A DNA stretch of 64,000 nt, taken from contig NZ_JAKVTV010000001.1 of the NCBI RefSeq assembly GCF_022489035.1, forward strand, positions 1,116,001 through 1,180,000, in the 5' to 3' direction. This DNA comes from Christiangramia lutea. GTDB lineage: Bacteria > Bacteroidota > Bacteroidia > Flavobacteriales > Flavobacteriaceae. Below are positions 52,916 through 62,540 of this stretch, in pieces. Made by a program: the position numbers and the translations under genes. The notes under the pieces were generated by a model that was given only the letters and a program-made list of their open reading frames with translations, was not told the origin of the DNA and ran no database searches. The first letter of the stretch is position 1. Every line of letters starts with the position of its first letter.

Positions 52916-55315
52916 ATGCGATTAATATTATTTTCCCTTTTTCTTTTAATTTTTTCGGTTTCTACGGCTCAGGAAATAACGGTATTAGATAATAATACGG
53001 GAGCGCCAATTCTGGAAGTTGAAATTTATAATAAGGACAGGTCGGTTTCCACACGAACCGATGCTTCGGGAAAGGCTGATATTTCAGATTTTTCAGATAC
53101 TGAGGTCATTATTATTAATGCTGAATCTTATGTTGAAGTATACCGGAGAAAAAGAGAGATCATCAATAATAGCAATATCGTTCTTCTACATTCAAGCGAG
53201 AACCAACTTGAGCAGATCACTCTCTCTGTGGCCAGGTTTAAGCTTAAAAAAGATGAGATCCCTCAGAAGATTGTAAGTATCACTCCTTCAGAAATCCAGC
53301 TTGCAAGTCCGCAAACTTCGGCAGATCTGCTGGAAAGTACGGGCCAGGTTTATATGCAGAAAAGCCAGCTTGGAGGAGGTAGCCCGATGATTCGTGGTTT
53401 TGCAACCAATAGGTTGCTTTTAACCGTAGATGGAGTACGTATGAATTCAGCGATTTTCAGAAGTGGAAATCTCCAAAATGTTATTTCTGTAGATCCAATG
53501 ATGGTGGAAAGTGCTGAGGTGATTTTGGGCCCGGGATCGGTAGTATATGGAAGCGATGCGATAGGAGGGGTGCTTAACTTTTTTACGTTAAGACCAAAGT
53601 TTAGTTTTAATGAGGGTACCTCATTTTCTGGTAATATTTATACCCGGTTTTCAACAGCGAATAACGAGAATACAGTACATGCCGATCTTAATATAGGTAG
53701 GGAAAACTGGGCCTTTAGAACAGGGATAACCTATTCAGATTTTGGGGACCTGAGGATGGGAGAGCATGGTCCAGATGATTATTTGCGTACAGATTATGCG
53801 GCCAGGCAGGACGGGATAGATGTAATGTTGCCAAATCCAGATCCCCTGGTACAAAAACCAACGGGTTACGACCAGTTGAACCTGCTTCAGAAGATAAAAT
53901 ACATGCCTGCTCAAAACTGGGATATCAACCTGGGGCTTATTTATTCGGAAACATCAGACTTTCCTCGTTTTGACCGACTATATCGTAAAAGAGACGGTGT
54001 TTTGCGGTCTGCCGAGTGGTATTACGGGCCACAGGAATGGTTCTTGGGAAACCTGAACGTGAACCGCAGGAGCCATTCTGGTTTTTATGATAAAGTTCAA
54101 TTTACTGCGGCTTACCAGTTCTTTGGTGAAAGCAGGAACGACCGTAACTTTGGAGATCCAATATTATTCACTACCGAGGAAAATGTGGATGCATATTCTG
54201 CAAATCTTGATTTTGAAAAGGGCTTTTCAGAAAGTAAGTTTTTCTATGGTTTCGAATATGTGCTCAATAATGTTTCTTCAAAAGGTAGTTTTAGAAATAT
54301 AGATTCAAATGAAACTGGCGCCACAGCAAGCAGGTATCCTGATGGTTCCAACTGGCAATCTATGGCGATCTACTCCAGTTATCAATGGAAGATTACTCAA
54401 AAACTATCCCTGCAATCCGGGATTAGGTATAATCAAGTACTTGTAGATGCCAGTTTTGATGACCGGTTTTATGATTTCCCTTTTGAAGAGGCCAATATCA
54501 ATACCGGTGCTTTAACCGGTAGTCTTGGTTTGAACTGGAGAATGAATAGTTTTGTAGGCTGGAGGCTTGGCCTTTCTACCGCATTCAGAGCTCCAAATAT
54601 TGATGATGTAGGTAAGATCTTCGATTCTGAACCAGGTTCGGTAGTAGTTCCTAACCCAGATCTCAAGTCGGAATATGCCTATAATGCTGAACTGGGGGCA
54701 GATTTCAAATTTTCCAATTCCATTCGTCTGGGATTAACAACTTATTATACCTACCTGGATAACGCGATGGTACGCCGTGATTTTGATCTGGATGGTGTCA
54801 CTGAAATTGATTACCAGGGAGAACCTAGTAGGGTGCAGGCAATTCAAAATGCCGCAAATGCTTATGTATGTGGGCTTGAAGCAGGACTGGAAGTAGATTT
54901 TTCTGTGGCATTGAGACTTAAATCACAATTCAATTATACCTACGGAAGAGAGAATGAAGGCGACCAATATGTACCCTTAAGACATGCAGCTCCAATGTTC
55001 GGCAACACACATTTGATCTGGAATAAAAGGAGGTTGAAATTCGATCTATTCGCTGAATATAATGGTCAATTCGATTTTGAAGACCTGGCTCCTGGAGAGC
55101 AGGATAAGCCTTATCTATATGCTCTGGATGAGAACGGAAATCCTTACTCGCCGGCATGGTACACTTTGAACATTACTGGGCAGTATGAATTCAATTCCAA
55201 TTGGCGCGCTACGGCTTCGGTTGAAAATATTACAGATCGGCGGTATCGAACCTACTCATCAGGGATAGCGGCCGCCGGTAGAAATTTAATCATCGCCCTT
55301 TCCTATACTTTTTAA
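52916..55315 (+). CDS. TonB-dependent outer-membrane receptor
   Basis: 799 residues. Signal peptide (about 1-18, STAQ), a short carboxypeptidase-like N-domain (about 19-95), plug (ASPQTSADLLESTGQVYMQKSQLGG, SPMIRGFATNRLLLTVDGVRMNSAIFRSGN split around 150-200) and a barrel ending LIIALSYTF. Typical of receptors for haem, siderophore, vitamin B12 or other ligand; nothing shows which. No SusD partner. It begins right after the recO stop and may be read with it. Confidence 0.92.
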   Translation: MRLILFSLFLLIFSVSTAQEITVLDNNTGAPILEVEIYNKDRSVSTRTDASGKADISDFSDTEVIIINAESYVEVYRRKREIINNSNIVLLHSSENQLEQITLSVARFKLKKDEIPQKIVSITPSEIQLASPQTSADLLESTGQVYMQKSQLGGGSPMIRGFATNRLLLTVDGVRMNSAIFRSGNLQNVISVDPMMVESAEVILGPGSVVYGSDAIGGVLNFFTLRPKFSFNEGTSFSGNIYTRFSTANNENTVHADLNIGRENWAFRTGITYSDFGDLRMGEHGPDDYLRTDYAARQDGIDVMLPNPDPLVQKPTGYDQLNLLQKIKYMPAQNWDINLGLIYSETSDFPRFDRLYRKRDGVLRSAEWYYGPQEWFLGNLNVNRRSHSGFYDKVQFTAAYQFFGESRNDRNFGDPILFTTEENVDAYSANLDFEKGFSESKFFYGFEYVLNNVSSKGSFRNIDSNETGATASRYPDGSNWQSMAIYSSYQWKITQKLSLQSGIRYNQVLVDASFDDRFYDFPFEEANINTGALTGSLGLNWRMNSFVGWRLGLSTAFRAPNIDDVGKIFDSEPGSVVVPNPDLKSEYAYNAELGADFKFSNSIRLGLTTYYTYLDNAMVRRDFDLDGVTEIDYQGEPSRVQAIQNAANAYVCGLEAGLEVDFSVALRLKSQFNYTYGRENEGDQYVPLRHAAPMFGNTHLIWNKRRLKFDLFAEYNGQFDFEDLAPGEQDKPYLYALDENGNPYSPAWYTLNITGQYEFNSNWRATASVENITDRRYRTYSSGIAAAGRNLIIALSYTF

Positions 55316-55346
55316 ACAAAATTCTATAAAGAGATTAAGATTCAGG

Positions 55347-55368
55347 TTCTTAAGTTTCAACTTAAGAA
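55347..55368. promoter_or_regulatory. 10-bp inverted repeat upstream of ileS
   Basis: TTCTTAAGTT (55347-55356), TC, then AACTTAAGAA (55359-55368): a perfect dyad 32 bp after the receptor stop. No T-run follows, so it is a poor terminator; an operator is the alternative. Confidence 0.35.
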
Positions 55369-55453
55369 TAATTACACATGTATTTTACCTTAGAATAATA
55401 TCTTCTTTTGTTAAAAATCCTTATTTTCGCACATCATTTGAAAATAGGAGAAA

Positions 55454-58400
55454 ATGAGCAGAAGGTTCCCTGAATACAAAGGTCTTGACCTGCCGAAGGT
55501 GGCAGAGGAAATACTCAATTATTGGGAAGAGAATGATATTTTCGGGAAGAGCGTTTCTACCCGGGAAGGAAAAGAACCATTCATATTTTTTGAAGGTCCT
55601 CCTTCAGCTAATGGTTTGCCGGGAATTCACCATGTGATGGCGCGTTCTATCAAGGATATATTTTGTAGATATAAAACTCAAAAAGGTTATCAGGTTAAAC
55701 GTAAAGCGGGTTGGGATACTCACGGTCTTCCAATTGAGCTGGGTGTTGAAAAAGAACTTGGTATCACAAAAGAGGACATTGGAACTAAGATCAGTGTAGA
55801 AAAATACAATGAAGCCTGTAAGAGCGCAGTAATGCGTTATACCGATGTTTGGAACGATCTTACCAAAAAGATGGGTTACTGGGTAGATATGGAAGATCCG
55901 TATATCACCTACAAATCCAAATACATGGAGACGGTTTGGTGGCTGCTTTCAGAGATCTACAAGAAAGATCTTATCTATAAAGGATATACCATTCAGCCGT
56001 ATTCTCCAAAAGCAGGAACCGGTTTGAGTTCTCACGAACTTAATCAGCCGGGGACTTACCAGGATGTGACCGATACTACGGTTACGGCCATGTTCAAAAT
56101 CAAAGAAGAAACACTTCCGGATTTCCTTAAAGAAGTTCCGAATTTATATTTCATCGCCTGGACCACCACTCCATGGACGCTGCCTTCGAATACCGCTTTA
56201 ACCGTTGGTCCTAAGATCGACTATGTGACAGTTAGAACATATAATCAGTATACTTTTGAGCCGATCACTATTATCGTGGCAAAGGAACTTGCTGAAAAAC
56301 AATTCGATAAAAAGTTCAGAAAAGCAGAATCTGAGGAGGATTTGAATTCTTATTCAAAAGAAGATAAAAAGATTCCATATCTAATTGGAGAAAGTTTTTC
56401 AGGAAAAGACATTGTTGGAGTAAGATATGAGCAATTGTTGCCTTATGCTCAACCGAATGATAATCCTGAAAATGCTTTCAGAATTATCTCTGGTGATTTC
56501 GTAACAACTGAAGATGGTACCGGTATTGTACATACCGCGCCAACTTTTGGTGCAGATGATGCCCTGGTAGCGAAACAGGCAACACCTGAGGTTCCTCCAA
56601 TGCTGGTGAAAGATGAAAATGGAAATTTAGTTCCACTCGTAGACCTTCAGGGTAAATTCAGACCAGAAATGGATGAGCTTGCCGGGAAATATGTGAAGAA
56701 TGAATATTATGATGAAGGAGAGGCTCCTGAAAAATCTGTAGATGTCGATATCGCCATCAAGCTAAAAGAAGAAAACAGGGCTTTCAAAGTTGAAAAATAT
56801 GTTCACAGCTACCCTAATTGCTGGAGAACAGATAAGCCTATATTATATTATCCATTGGATTCCTGGTTTATTAAGGTGACCGAATTCAAGGACAGGATGC
56901 ACGAGCTAAACCAGGGAATTAACTGGAAGCCGAAATCTACGGGTGAAGGCCGTTTCGGTAACTGGCTGGCTAATGCCAACGACTGGAACTTAAGCCGAAG
57001 CCGATATTGGGGAATTCCGTTGCCTATCTGGAGAACCGAAGACGGTACTGAAGTGAAGGTGATGGGATCTGTAGCTCAGCTGAAGGAAGAAATGGCAAAA
57101 GCCGTTGAAGCTGGAGTTCTTGAAAAAGATATTTTCGAAGGTTTTGAGCCTGGAGATATGAGTGAAGACAATTACGAAAAAGTAGATCTTCACAAGAACG
57201 TTGTGGATACGATGACGCTGGTTTCCGATTCTGGAAAGCCGATGAAACGTGAGGCAGATCTTATCGACGTTTGGTTCGATTCTGGTTCTATGCCGTATTC
57301 ACAGTGGCATTATCCTTTCGAAAATAAAGAAAAAGTAGAAGATAAATGGCGTAAAGCCGACTTTATCGCCGAAGGTGTGGATCAAACTAGAGGTTGGTTC
57401 TATACATTACATGCGATCGCAACCATGATCTTCGATGATGTTGCTTATAAAAATGTGGTTTCCAACGGACTTGTATTAGACAAAAACGGGCAAAAAATGT
57501 CCAAGAGGTTAGGGAACGCGGTAGACCCATTCGAGACCCTTTCGGTTTATGGGCCTGATGCTACCCGTTGGTACATGATCTCGAATGCGAATCCTTGGGA
57601 TAATTTAAAATTTGATATCGAAGGGATCGGGGAAGTACAACGTAAATTCTTCGGCACCTTATACAATACTTATTCATTCTTTACGCTATATGCTAATATC
57701 GATGAATTCAGCTATTCTGAAGAAGATGTGGCATTAGAGCAAAGACCTGAAATAGATAGATGGATACTTTCAGAATTGCATACGCTAATTGAGAAAGTTG
57801 ACAAGTTCTATGCAGATTATGAACCTACAAAAGCGACCAGGGCGATCTCTGAATTCGTTCAGGAGAATCTTAGTAACTGGTTTGTTAGGTTGAGCAGAAG
57901 AAGATTCTGGAAAGGAGATTACGAGCAGGACAAGATCTCTGCTTACCAGACACTTTATACCTGCCTGGAAACAATTGCGAAACTTGGGGCTCCTGTTGCA
58001 CCATTTTTCATGGACAGGTTGTTTATGGACCTGAATGCGGCGACTGGAAAAGACCAGTCAGAATCGGTGCATACCGCTGATTTCCCGGTTTTTGAACAGA
58101 AATTTGTTGATAAATCTCTGGAAAGGAAGATGGAAAAAGCCCAGACGATCTCTTCTTTGGTGCTTTCCCTTCGTAAAAAAGAGATGATCAAGGTTCGCCA
58201 ACCTTTGCAAAGGGTAATGATACCGGTACTTGACGAAGAACAGAAAAATGAGATAAAAGCCGTAGAAGACTTGATCAAATCTGAAGTAAATGTTAAAGAA
58301 GTCGAGCTTATTGATGATGCTTCAGGCCTGTTAGTGAAGCAAATAAAGCCAAATTTCAGGGTTCTTGGCCCAAGATTTGGCAAGGATATAAAGCTGGTAA

Positions 58401-58855
58401 TCAGCAAGATAAATCAATTTGGTCCGGAGGAGATCTCTGAAATAGAGCGTAAGGGCGAGATTGAAGTAGAAATTAACAAAAATTTAATTAAATTGTCTCT
58501 TGAAGAGGTTGAAATCTCTTCGCAAGACATTGAAGGATGGTTAGTTGCCAGTAATGGTGGCTTGACAGTAGCCCTGGACGTGAGTATCAGTCCGGAGTTG
58601 AAAAAGGAAGGTGTTGCCAGAGAACTGGTGAATAGGATCCAGAACCTCCGCAAGGATTCAGGCTACGAAGTGACTGATACGATTGATATAACCCTACAAA
58701 AAAACGGCATTATCGAGGATGCTGTAAAAGATAATATAACATACATTAAGAATGAAACATTAACTGCGAACCTCGAATTTGCAGAGGTGGTCGATGAAGG
58801 AGCTGAAGTAGAATTTGATGAAGTTGCCACTAAAATGTTTATTAAAAAACATTAA
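55454..58855 (+). CDS. ileS: Isoleucyl-tRNA synthetase, eukaryotic-like IleS2 type
   Basis: 1133 residues, longer than bacterial-type IleS1 (about 940). Class I synthetase: catalytic domain, editing domain (WTTTPWTLPSNTAL), KMSKR in GQKMSKRLGN and a long anticodon-binding domain. The signature normally HxGH reads G-I-H-H (residues 57-60, in ANGLPGIHH), the altered GxHH form reported for a subset of IleS2 enzymes. IleS2 proteins are often insensitive to mupirocin. Charges tRNA-Ile. It is followed after 3 bp by the DksA-like gene. Confidence 0.95.
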   Translation: MSRRFPEYKGLDLPKVAEEILNYWEENDIFGKSVSTREGKEPFIFFEGPPSANGLPGIHHVMARSIKDIFCRYKTQKGYQVKRKAGWDTHGLPIELGVEKELGITKEDIGTKISVEKYNEACKSAVMRYTDVWNDLTKKMGYWVDMEDPYITYKSKYMETVWWLLSEIYKKDLIYKGYTIQPYSPKAGTGLSSHELNQPGTYQDVTDTTVTAMFKIKEETLPDFLKEVPNLYFIAWTTTPWTLPSNTALTVGPKIDYVTVRTYNQYTFEPITIIVAKELAEKQFDKKFRKAESEEDLNSYSKEDKKIPYLIGESFSGKDIVGVRYEQLLPYAQPNDNPENAFRIISGDFVTTEDGTGIVHTAPTFGADDALVAKQATPEVPPMLVKDENGNLVPLVDLQGKFRPEMDELAGKYVKNEYYDEGEAPEKSVDVDIAIKLKEENRAFKVEKYVHSYPNCWRTDKPILYYPLDSWFIKVTEFKDRMHELNQGINWKPKSTGEGRFGNWLANANDWNLSRSRYWGIPLPIWRTEDGTEVKVMGSVAQLKEEMAKAVEAGVLEKDIFEGFEPGDMSEDNYEKVDLHKNVVDTMTLVSDSGKPMKREADLIDVWFDSGSMPYSQWHYPFENKEKVEDKWRKADFIAEGVDQTRGWFYTLHAIATMIFDDVAYKNVVSNGLVLDKNGQKMSKRLGNAVDPFETLSVYGPDATRWYMISNANPWDNLKFDIEGIGEVQRKFFGTLYNTYSFFTLYANIDEFSYSEEDVALEQRPEIDRWILSELHTLIEKVDKFYADYEPTKATRAISEFVQENLSNWFVRLSRRRFWKGDYEQDKISAYQTLYTCLETIAKLGAPVAPFFMDRLFMDLNAATGKDQSESVHTADFPVFEQKFVDKSLERKMEKAQTISSLVLSLRKKEMIKVRQPLQRVMIPVLDEEQKNEIKAVEDLIKSEVNVKEVELIDDASGLLVKQIKPNFRVLGPRFGKDIKLVISKINQFGPEEISEIERKGEIEVEINKNLIKLSLEEVEISSQDIEGWLVASNGGLTVALDVSISPELKKEGVARELVNRIQNLRKDSGYEVTDTIDITLQKNGIIEDAVKDNITYIKNETLTANLEFAEVVDEGAEVEFDEVATKMFIKKH

Positions 58856-58858
58856 GCC

Positions 58859-59242
58859 ATGTCTACAGAAGTAAAAGAGCGTTACAGCGATGCTGATCTG
58901 GCAGAGTTCAAAACTCTGATCAAGAAGAAAATTGAAAAAGCCCAGGAGCAACTTGAGATCTATCAGAGTGCTTATAAAAACGATGGGAATAATGGTACAG
59001 ATGATACCTCACCCACATTTAAGGCCTTTGAGGAAGGAAGTGAAACCATGAGTAAAGAGGCTAATTCACAATTGGCTATCCGTCAGGAGAAATTTATCAG
59101 GGATCTTAAGAATGCCCTGATGCGAATTGAGAATAAGACCTATGGAATTTGCAGAGTTACAGGAAAGTTAATTGCGAAAGAAAGATTGCTGCTTGTACCT
59201 CACGCAACTCTTAGCATTGAGGCTAAGAACATGCAACGTTAA
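58859..59242 (+). CDS. DksA/TraR-family protein with degenerate zinc finger
   Basis: 127 residues: an N-terminal helical coiled coil (LAEFKTLIKKKIEKAQEQLEIYQ) with acidic tip region (NGTDDTSPTFK), then the C-terminal zinc-finger position, here Y-G-I-C-R-V-T-G-K-L-I-A-K-E-R-L. Of the four zinc cysteines of DksA only one remains; the others are T, S and A-like residues (in PHATLSIEAK). Zinc-less members of this family bind RNA polymerase in the secondary channel. It lies 3 bp after ileS and a terminator follows. Confidence 0.85.
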   Translation: MSTEVKERYSDADLAEFKTLIKKKIEKAQEQLEIYQSAYKNDGNNGTDDTSPTFKAFEEGSETMSKEANSQLAIRQEKFIRDLKNALMRIENKTYGICRVTGKLIAKERLLLVPHATLSIEAKNMQR

Positions 59243-59262
59243 TTAAAGAATTCATATTTGTG

Positions 59263-59297
59263 AACGCCCATTTCATTCAATGATGGGCGTTTTTTAA
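59263..59297 (+). terminator. Intrinsic terminator after the DksA-like gene
   Basis: Nine-bp stem AACGCCCAT (59263-59271) / ATGGGCGTT (59283-59291), then a T-run to 59297. Confidence 0.85.
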
Positions 59298-59307
59298 TTG
59301 CCTGGTG

Positions 59308-59928
59308 ATGCTGAGGAAATGGGTGTTGATATTCGGAATTCTTATGGCAGGGTCTAGTTACGGCCAGAAGGATACCCGTGAAATTATTGATGCAGCAAAA
59401 ATTGAAAAGATCAATATTGATACGGATGAGGTTTATCTTATTACGATCATCACTACAAATTCTTCCGAAATCAGGATAAGCACCCATTCTGAAGGTGAAT
59501 ATTTTAATGAAATATTCTTAAGGACCCGGGTAGGTGAGCAGCAGTTAGAAATCTTTTCGGAATACCCGGAAAGGTTAACCGGAGGTTTCGATAAATTAAG
59601 TGCACATAAGGTCTTTTCTCTTGAAATTTTTCTGGAGATTCCTATAGGAATGGAGATCAATGTGAATTCTAATATTGCTTCCCTTAAGGCTTCAGGAGAT
59701 TATAAGGCGATCTATGCCAATTTGAAACAGGGTTATTGTGATCTTAAGAATTACACAGGTAATGCGGTGATCAACACCTATACGGGTAATATTTTGGTAG
59801 AGACCTCTTCAGGGTTAATTGAAGCTAAAAGCAGAAATGGCAGTGTAGTGATCCCAGATTTCATACCCGGCCGAAACCCGATAAAGCTCAATAGCATAGA
59901 CGGAGATATTAAGGTGATAAAAAACTAA
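59308..59928 (+). CDS. Exported hypothetical protein, DUF4097-like
   Basis: 206 residues from the ATG at 59308 (a GTG one codon before is an alternative). Signal peptide about 1-19 (GSSYG), then a right-handed beta-solenoid-like repeat region (INVNSNIASLKASGDYKAIYAN, LKNYTGNAVINTYTGNILVETSS), as in DUF4097 adhesin-like proteins. It precedes lspA by 43 bp. Function unknown. Confidence 0.78.
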   Translation: MLRKWVLIFGILMAGSSYGQKDTREIIDAAKIEKINIDTDEVYLITIITTNSSEIRISTHSEGEYFNEIFLRTRVGEQQLEIFSEYPERLTGGFDKLSAHKVFSLEIFLEIPIGMEINVNSNIASLKASGDYKAIYANLKQGYCDLKNYTGNAVINTYTGNILVETSSGLIEAKSRNGSVVIPDFIPGRNPIKLNSIDGDIKVIKN

Positions 59929-59971
59929 TTAAAATTAGTATTTTTGACCCGTTTTCAAACAAAATAGATTC

Positions 59972-60601
59972 ATGTCCCTTAAAAAAGCCGGATTCCTTAT
60001 TATCCTGATCCTTCTTATTGATCAGATTTCCAAATTATATATCAAAACCAATTTTGCTTTAGGCGAAGAGATTGAAGTCTTCGACTGGTTCCGGATACTA
60101 TTTGTGGAAAACGAAGGAATGGCCTGGGGGACCAAGATTCCGGGAGAATACGGCAAACTAGCTTTAACTCTATTTCGTCTTACTGCCATAGTAGGTATAG
60201 GTTACTGGCTTTGGGATTCGGTAAAAAAAGGAGGTTCCAGAATACTTATTACTTCCATTGCACTGATTTTTGCTGGTGCTTTTGGTAATATTATAGACTC
60301 CGTGTTTTATGGGATTCTGTTTAACGATAGTTATGGGCAGGTAGCGAGCTTTTTGCCGGAAACTGGTGGTTATAGTTCTTTATTTCACGGGAAAGTAGTA
60401 GACATGCTCTATTTCCCTTTATGGAAGGGGTATTTACCAGAGTGGATCCCTATTTGGGGAGGAAAGTATTTTACCTTCTTTGAACCTGTATTCAATATTG
60501 CCGATTCTGCTATTAGTGTAGGGGTGGCAATGCTGTTATTATTCAATAAAAGAGCATTTCCGAAGGAAAATGAAAAAAAGGCAGAAGAGAAAACGGCTTA
60601 A
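59972..60601 (+). CDS. lspA: Lipoprotein signal peptidase
   Basis: 209-residue membrane aspartyl protease with four helices. The catalytic aspartates fit GNIIDSVFYG and FNIADSAISVG, and the VENEGMAWGTKIPG segment is the family hallmark. It cleaves prolipoproteins after diacylglyceryl transfer. The protein is longer than E. coli LspA (164) by an insertion of the type common in Bacteroidota. Its stop overlaps the stop of the convergent response-regulator gene by 4 bp. Confidence 0.93.
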   Translation: MSLKKAGFLIILILLIDQISKLYIKTNFALGEEIEVFDWFRILFVENEGMAWGTKIPGEYGKLALTLFRLTAIVGIGYWLWDSVKKGGSRILITSIALIFAGAFGNIIDSVFYGILFNDSYGQVASFLPETGGYSSLFHGKVVDMLYFPLWKGYLPEWIPIWGGKYFTFFEPVFNIADSAISVGVAMLLLFNKRAFPKENEKKAEEKTA

Positions 60602-61014
60602 GCGGCAGTTTTTTCGAAGATCTTCTCAAATTTCTTTAATTCAATAGGCTTGATAAGATAATCTGTAACCAGATTAAAAGATTTTGCCCTTTCCAGGTCA
60701 CGAGGATCGATAGAAGAACTCACTACGTAGAGGGTAATCTTTTTGTTCAGTTTGTTCTTGATCTTGATAAATTCATTCAGGAACTCCCAGCCATCCATTA
60801 CCGGCATGTTCAGATCCAGGAAAATAATGTCTGGTAATTTATCTTCATCGGTGGTATTTTGCATGATCTCTTTGAAGTAATCAAGCGCTTCCTTTCCGTT
60901 TTTGTAAATAAGGAGGTTTTCGGATAGTTTTTTGATCTCTATGATCTTCTTAACTAAATTCACGTATATCTTATCATCGTCGATGATACACGCCAGTTCT
61001 ACTTTTTGCCCCAT
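60598..61014 (-). CDS. Single-domain response regulator
   Basis: 138 residues, receiver domain only. The phospho-acceptor Asp is in IIFLDLNMPVMDGWEF, the acidic pair in CIIDDDKIY and the Lys in DYLIKPIEL. No output domain, so it acts through protein contacts, as in the CheY-like regulators paired with PAS kinases. It is 12 bp after the kinase gene, which it probably serves. Confidence 0.92.
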   Translation of the reverse strand: MGQKVELACIIDDDKIYVNLVKKIIEIKKLSENLLIYKNGKEALDYFKEIMQNTTDEDKLPDIIFLDLNMPVMDGWEFLNEFIKIKNKLNKKITLYVVSSSIDPRDLERAKSFNLVTDYLIKPIELKKFEKIFEKTAA

Positions 61015-61026
61015 AGTAAATAGAAT

Positions 61027-62481
61027 CTAGAATTTGATTTTAAAGGTTGTCCCGATATTTAGGGTACTGCTAACAGATATCGTCCCCCCAAGGGCCTCTA
61101 CCTGATTTTTAGTTATGAACAGACCAATTCCTTTTGCCTCGGGATTGCTGGGGTGATAGATTTTATACATTCCAAACATCTTCTCACCGTGCTCATCGAG
61201 GTCTATTCCCATCCCGTTATCGCTAACTTCCAAATACTCTTTGTCGTTCTCGATATAGGTTTGAATAAAAATAACTGGTTTACGACCCGGTTGCTTGTAC
61301 CTGATCGCGTTCGTGATTAAATTTAGTAAAATACTTTCAAGATACTCAGGGATATAGCTTATTTCTTTCAAATCCTGAAACTCAGCGACGATTTTTGCAT
61401 TTTCTCGATTAATCAAGGACGAAGTAGATGCTAAAACTATCTCTAGGGCTTCCTCGAATCTGATTTGTACCTTTTCTTTCTTCAATGAAGTTTGAATGCT
61501 CACAATATCATTCAACCTGGAAATTGCTGAATCCAGATTATCTGCAACATCCTCTACATTGGCCAGCAGATCTAATTTATCTCTATCAGTTTTAGATTCA
61601 CGTAGTAACTCAACGATGAGGCTTAAATTGCTACTATGAGATCTTAGATGATGCGAAACTATATGGGCAAAATTGAATAACCTGGAATTCTGTGTGGCTA
61701 TGATATCCAGCGAATTCTGAAGATTCAGTTCATTATTCTTATTCTCATCAATATTTTGAAGCACTCCCCGAATCCCTACTACCCGCTGTTCATCATTATA
61801 AACTGGTTTTCCGGTTAATCTCACCCAAAATTCTCTTTGCTGAAAAGAAACCATTTTGAGCTCCAGTTTAAAGGGGATCCCGAAATTCTCACATTTATCG
61901 AAAGCATTGCGCATACGGTTATGGTGCTCTTCGGCGTAGAACTTCATTCTGTCTTCGTAGGCTGGCTGGAAATTTCTAGGGCATTCCACAATTTTTAGTG
62001 AAACATCATCCCAGTAGATATTCTTGTTCATTGTATCTACATACCAGCCCCCGGTAGAGGTCATTTCAGCGGTTTCTCGGTAATAGAAGAAGTTTTCTTC
62101 TATAGTATATTGATCTCTTTTACTCTGGTGGATATTTACGAAAAGCAGTACTGCAGTTTCACGAAAATCATTGTTTCGGCTTTTCTGATTCTTGCATTCG
62201 AACCAGCGGTACTTCCCGTTTTCAAGCTTTAGTTTGATCTCAAAACTGAACGGTTCATTTTCATTGATAAGTTTTTCAAAATGAATTCTGAAATCGTAGC
62301 GGTAATCAGGATGAAGTATGTGATTTATAAAAAATTCGAACCTGTCTTCCTCTATTTTGGGACGTCCTACGAGGGAGTCAAAATGCCCAGACCAGTTAAT
62401 CTCCTTGGAAAATAGATTTATCTTCCAGTAGGCTATATCGAAGTCTTCCAGTATGCTGTTTAACTGTAGGTCGTTGAGCAT
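61027..62481 (-). CDS. PAS-domain sensor histidine kinase, cytoplasmic
   Basis: 484 residues, no membrane segment. Two PAS/PAC-like regions (about 10-115 and 130-240), then HisKA with the His in FAHIVSHHLRSHSSNLS (about residue 275) and a HATPase with N box (NLITNAIRYKQ), VSDNGMGID and GIGLFITKNQV. Senses a cytoplasmic signal; the response regulator downstream by 12 bp is its likely partner. Confidence 0.9.
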   Translation of the reverse strand: MLNDLQLNSILEDFDIAYWKINLFSKEINWSGHFDSLVGRPKIEEDRFEFFINHILHPDYRYDFRIHFEKLINENEPFSFEIKLKLENGKYRWFECKNQKSRNNDFRETAVLLFVNIHQSKRDQYTIEENFFYYRETAEMTSTGGWYVDTMNKNIYWDDVSLKIVECPRNFQPAYEDRMKFYAEEHHNRMRNAFDKCENFGIPFKLELKMVSFQQREFWVRLTGKPVYNDEQRVVGIRGVLQNIDENKNNELNLQNSLDIIATQNSRLFNFAHIVSHHLRSHSSNLSLIVELLRESKTDRDKLDLLANVEDVADNLDSAISRLNDIVSIQTSLKKEKVQIRFEEALEIVLASTSSLINRENAKIVAEFQDLKEISYIPEYLESILLNLITNAIRYKQPGRKPVIFIQTYIENDKEYLEVSDNGMGIDLDEHGEKMFGMYKIYHPSNPEAKGIGLFITKNQVEALGGTISVSSTLNIGTTFKIKF

Positions 62482-62540
62482 CAGAGCGAATTGGTTAGGT
62501 TAAAAATAAGGTATTAACCTTATCCCTACAAAATTTTATT

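Noticed and set aside
57955-58407. 150-codon minus-strand ORF opposite ileS
   Set aside because: Antisense shadow of the conserved synthetase; Ser/Thr-rich and without motifs.
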